The translations under genes were made by a program, and so were the position numbers. A stretch of 64,000 bases of DNA from NCBI GenBank assembly GCA_037974665.1, contig CM075770.1, positions 66,537,850-66,601,849 of the forward strand, given 5' to 3'. This DNA comes from Ehretia macrophylla. Taxonomy: Eukaryota > Streptophyta > Magnoliopsida > Boraginales > Ehretiaceae. The notes under the pieces were generated by a model. It was given only the letters and a program-made list of their open reading frames with translations, had not been told where the DNA came from and did not search any database. Of this stretch, positions 62,145-64,000 are shown in pieces; positions within the stretch are counted from its first letter, which is position 1, and each line of letters opens with the position of its first letter.

Positions 62145-62156
62145 GGGGGTGCAACA
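62145..62156 (-). pseudogene. 5S rRNA copy 50, 3' fragment (12 nt)
   Basis: Only the last 12 nt before the LTR starting at 62157. The rest presumably lies beyond the nested elements, outside the window. Confidence 0.85.
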
Positions 62157-63380
62157 TGTGAGGCCCGACCCCGAATAATGTTTGTTTCCTTGATTTGCAT
62201 GCCATAGACCAAGAATGATATGACTGACCTTGGATTACTTGCCCTCTCTTGGTTTTCGTGCATGCATCGTCATACGTGCCTTGACTTAGAATTATGTGCC
62301 CTAATCCTCAACTTACGTGCCCTGACCCCGATTAGCGTGCGATACCTCGTTTCGTGTGTCCTAACCTAGATTTGCGTGCCTTGACTTAGGTTTGAGAATT
62401 GTGTTCGTTTTGTGTGCCTTGCATTGAATTATGTGCCTTATTTTGGTCTACATTCATTCACCTAGGGTTGCGTGTGTTAGCATTAGAATTCGTGCACTTA
62501 TCTTGAAGTATGTGCCTTAGTCTTAAAATACGTGTTGTACCTCGTAGTTCGTGTCTATCTCGTAGTGCGTGCCATAGACATAGGAAAGCGTGCCCGCACG
62601 CTAATCGATAAAGAATCCTACACAAAGCACTAAACTATAAAATAATCCTAATTCAAATCTATACAAAATCCAGTAACACCTAAATATTATATTTAAACTC
62701 ACTACAAGACAAAACACTAAACACTAAACATTCTTTATTCCTTATTCTTTTTCCACTTCCAACACACAATTAAATAATGCTCAAAGATGACAAAAAAATC
62801 AGATTTCTACATGCCTTGGCTGACCACTTTGTGAGCTTTGTGATTGCTTTGCTTAATTCAATATAATTCCTAGACAATCTATGACATATTATGACACAAA
62901 TGCATAAAAAAATAGCCCCAAAACCCTACCCAATGCACACAATTTTCGACCAAGTGCTCCTTGCCCATGCTAGGAATTTCAAAATGCCTCTTGAAGACAT
63001 AAAAATCAGAATTGCTAAGCTCAAGGCCGAACCCATGCATCAACTTTTGCAAAAGCCTCATTTTTCTTTCATTTCTCTCGTTCTCCTCACATTTCTCTCT
63101 CTCCCTCTCATTCTTCTCTCTCCATCTCGGTTTTGGGCTGAGTTTCTTCATCCCTTAGCTTATCTTCATCATCATATGGTTAATCAAGAATCACCCACAA
63201 GCAAAGGAACTCACCCAAGCAAGCTAGGATGCAAGAATCCCACATGCAAGCTTTTTGAGTCACCATTTTCGGCCTTGGTGAGTTTACTAGGTTCCATTTC
63301 TTTTCTTCTTGTTCTAACCACATGCATGTACTAAGAACTTGGCCACCAAGCTAGGAAAAATAGAGAGAAATCGGGTGGTG
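62157..63380 (+). mobile_element. Family A LTR, partial, interrupted by family B
   Basis: Starts TGTGAGGCCCGACC inside a 5S gene (after sense nt 109) in plus orientation and matches the first third of LTR A, with an enlarged degenerate U3 repeat (62190-62600), the CT-rich stretch near 63060-63125 and the AAGCTAGGAAAAATAGAGA segment. Then LTR B begins. Whether it belongs to a full element or a solo LTR cannot be seen. A 147-residue open frame (62891-63334) is not recognisable. Confidence 0.9.
62190..62600 (+). repeat. Degenerate minisatellite in the U3 of LTR A
   Basis: A loose motif of about 22-25 bp, ACGTGCCyTrACyTAGATT, recurs many times (TACGTGCC, TTATGTGCC, TTGCGTGCC, TAGTGCGTGCC). The same type of repeat occurs at about 5080-5290 and 11660-11880 and, in reverse, at the ends of the minus-oriented LTRs. 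The copy number is larger here. Confidence 0.7.
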
Positions 63381-64000
63381 TGACACCCCGATACCTCTCT
63401 AGACCGGGAGTTCTATCAATCAATCTATTCACAACCCAATTCCAAACCCGGGCAAAATTTTCAGGGAAAACGGACGGAGTCTCTTCTGTTTATAGGCGAA
63501 ATGTAAAACCTGTAATAGCATATAAATGGACCACCACCGTGTCCAACCATACAAAACTTCCTCAAGGCCATCTGAGCCTCAGTTCTCAACAATTTAAACT
63601 CAGCAAGTATACATACATTTCCAATTTAAAAACTAACCTATCTTTTCATTTAGACAAGTACATTCAATCTAGGCAATTAAACCATACAAAGCTACTGCAT
63701 AAAATAAACTATCATGCCATTCTAATTCTTTTCCTTTGGACATTACATCCAAGCATTGAAGTTAAGCTACATTAACTATATACATAATCTAACTTATCAA
63801 ACCAGTCCAACTACATACCTAACATTACTTTACATTTCTTTTAACAATAATTACATACAACATAAAAGCATACAACTTTACAACTTTGACAACTCAAGTC
63901 ATGTAGGCACTCAAGACAACTCTTCAAGCACGGACTTTCACGAAATCACGAACTTTACAGCTAACAGGGCATTTCCTGAAATGTGGTGGTGAGGAGTGAG
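63381..64000 (-). mobile_element. Family B LTR, start only, nested in LTR A
   Basis: Starts TGACACCCCGAT and follows 57153 onward base by base with scattered differences through GTGGTGGTGAGGAGTGAG at the window edge. Same orientation as the copy at 57153. It is younger than the LTR A it interrupts; the rest is off the window. Confidence 0.88.

Larger units (their letters stand above)
59845..62156 (-). repeat. 5S rDNA array, segment 5 (copies 47-50)
   Basis: Resumes in the middle of a unit at CAAAGCGAGCAAGC, about 450 bp later in the repeat than where segment 4 stopped. Units of 677-679 bp follow. The segment ends 12 nt into a 5S gene, at the next element. Confidence 0.94.

Noticed and set aside
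15418-62156. Dozens of 60-190-residue open frames in the array, many with GESSTRMGDPLGSPRVAPP or RYFIHHISIIESHGTLGK.
   Set aside because: They recur every 677 bp, overlap the 5S gene and spacer in several frames and on both strands, and vary with unit decay. They are readings of the repeat, not genes.
62891-63334. 147-residue frame partly like 48139-48579 (both with HARNF and HHHMVNQ).
   Set aside because: Both lie at the same place in LTR A. Similarity weakens quickly and shows no known domain, so shared LTR DNA explains it better than a protein.

Overview
This window is plant nuclear DNA. About half of it is a tandem array of 5S ribosomal RNA genes, all transcribed from the minus strand. 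The repeat unit has a modal length near 677 bp: a 120-nt angiosperm-type 5S gene plus a spacer of about 557 bp. I count 49 gene copies (one of them split by an insertion) and a twelfth-length-scale fragment of a fiftieth (12 nt). At least one further copy has been lost at a rearranged junction. There are no ordinary protein-coding host genes. The many short open frames in the array are chance readings of the repeat.

The rest is LTR-retrotransposon sequence. Family A has 3.5-3.8 kb LTRs and an initiator-methionine tRNA primer site. It appears four times: a solo LTR (869-4403, minus), a non-coding large retrotransposon derivative (5035-15417, plus), a full-structure element with decayed gag-pol (37102-49119, minus), and a partial LTR (62157-63380, plus). 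The coding copy has Gag, protease, RT, RNase H, integrase and a C-terminal chromodomain, which places it in the Ty3/Gypsy chromoviruses, most like the Tekay/Del lineage. Family B appears as a 2.7 kb probable solo LTR (57153-59844, minus) and as an LTR start nested inside the last family A copy (63381 to the window end).

Layout: 5S array 1-868; solo LTR A; one 5S unit (4404-5034); non-autonomous A element; 32 complete 5S units and the start of the next (15418-37101); coding A element, inserted inside a 5S gene; 5S array (49120-57152); LTR B; 5S array (59845-62156); LTR A fragment starting in a 5S gene; LTR B fragment to the end.

The 5S copies are unusually diverged for rDNA. By hand count no copy matches the consensus exactly; the best has about 3 changes and the worst about 15. 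One copy carries an inverted piece of its own spacer, one has lost its T-run terminator, and some have lost the upstream TATA-like element. Shared odd variants show that blocks of 6-8 units were duplicated. The simplest reading is an old, poorly homogenised, probably silent 5S block, or the edge of an active one, colonised by chromoviral retrotransposons. The chromodomain and the non-autonomous/autonomous pair fit that picture, but silencing and targeting are inference. All difference counts and identity figures were made by eye.
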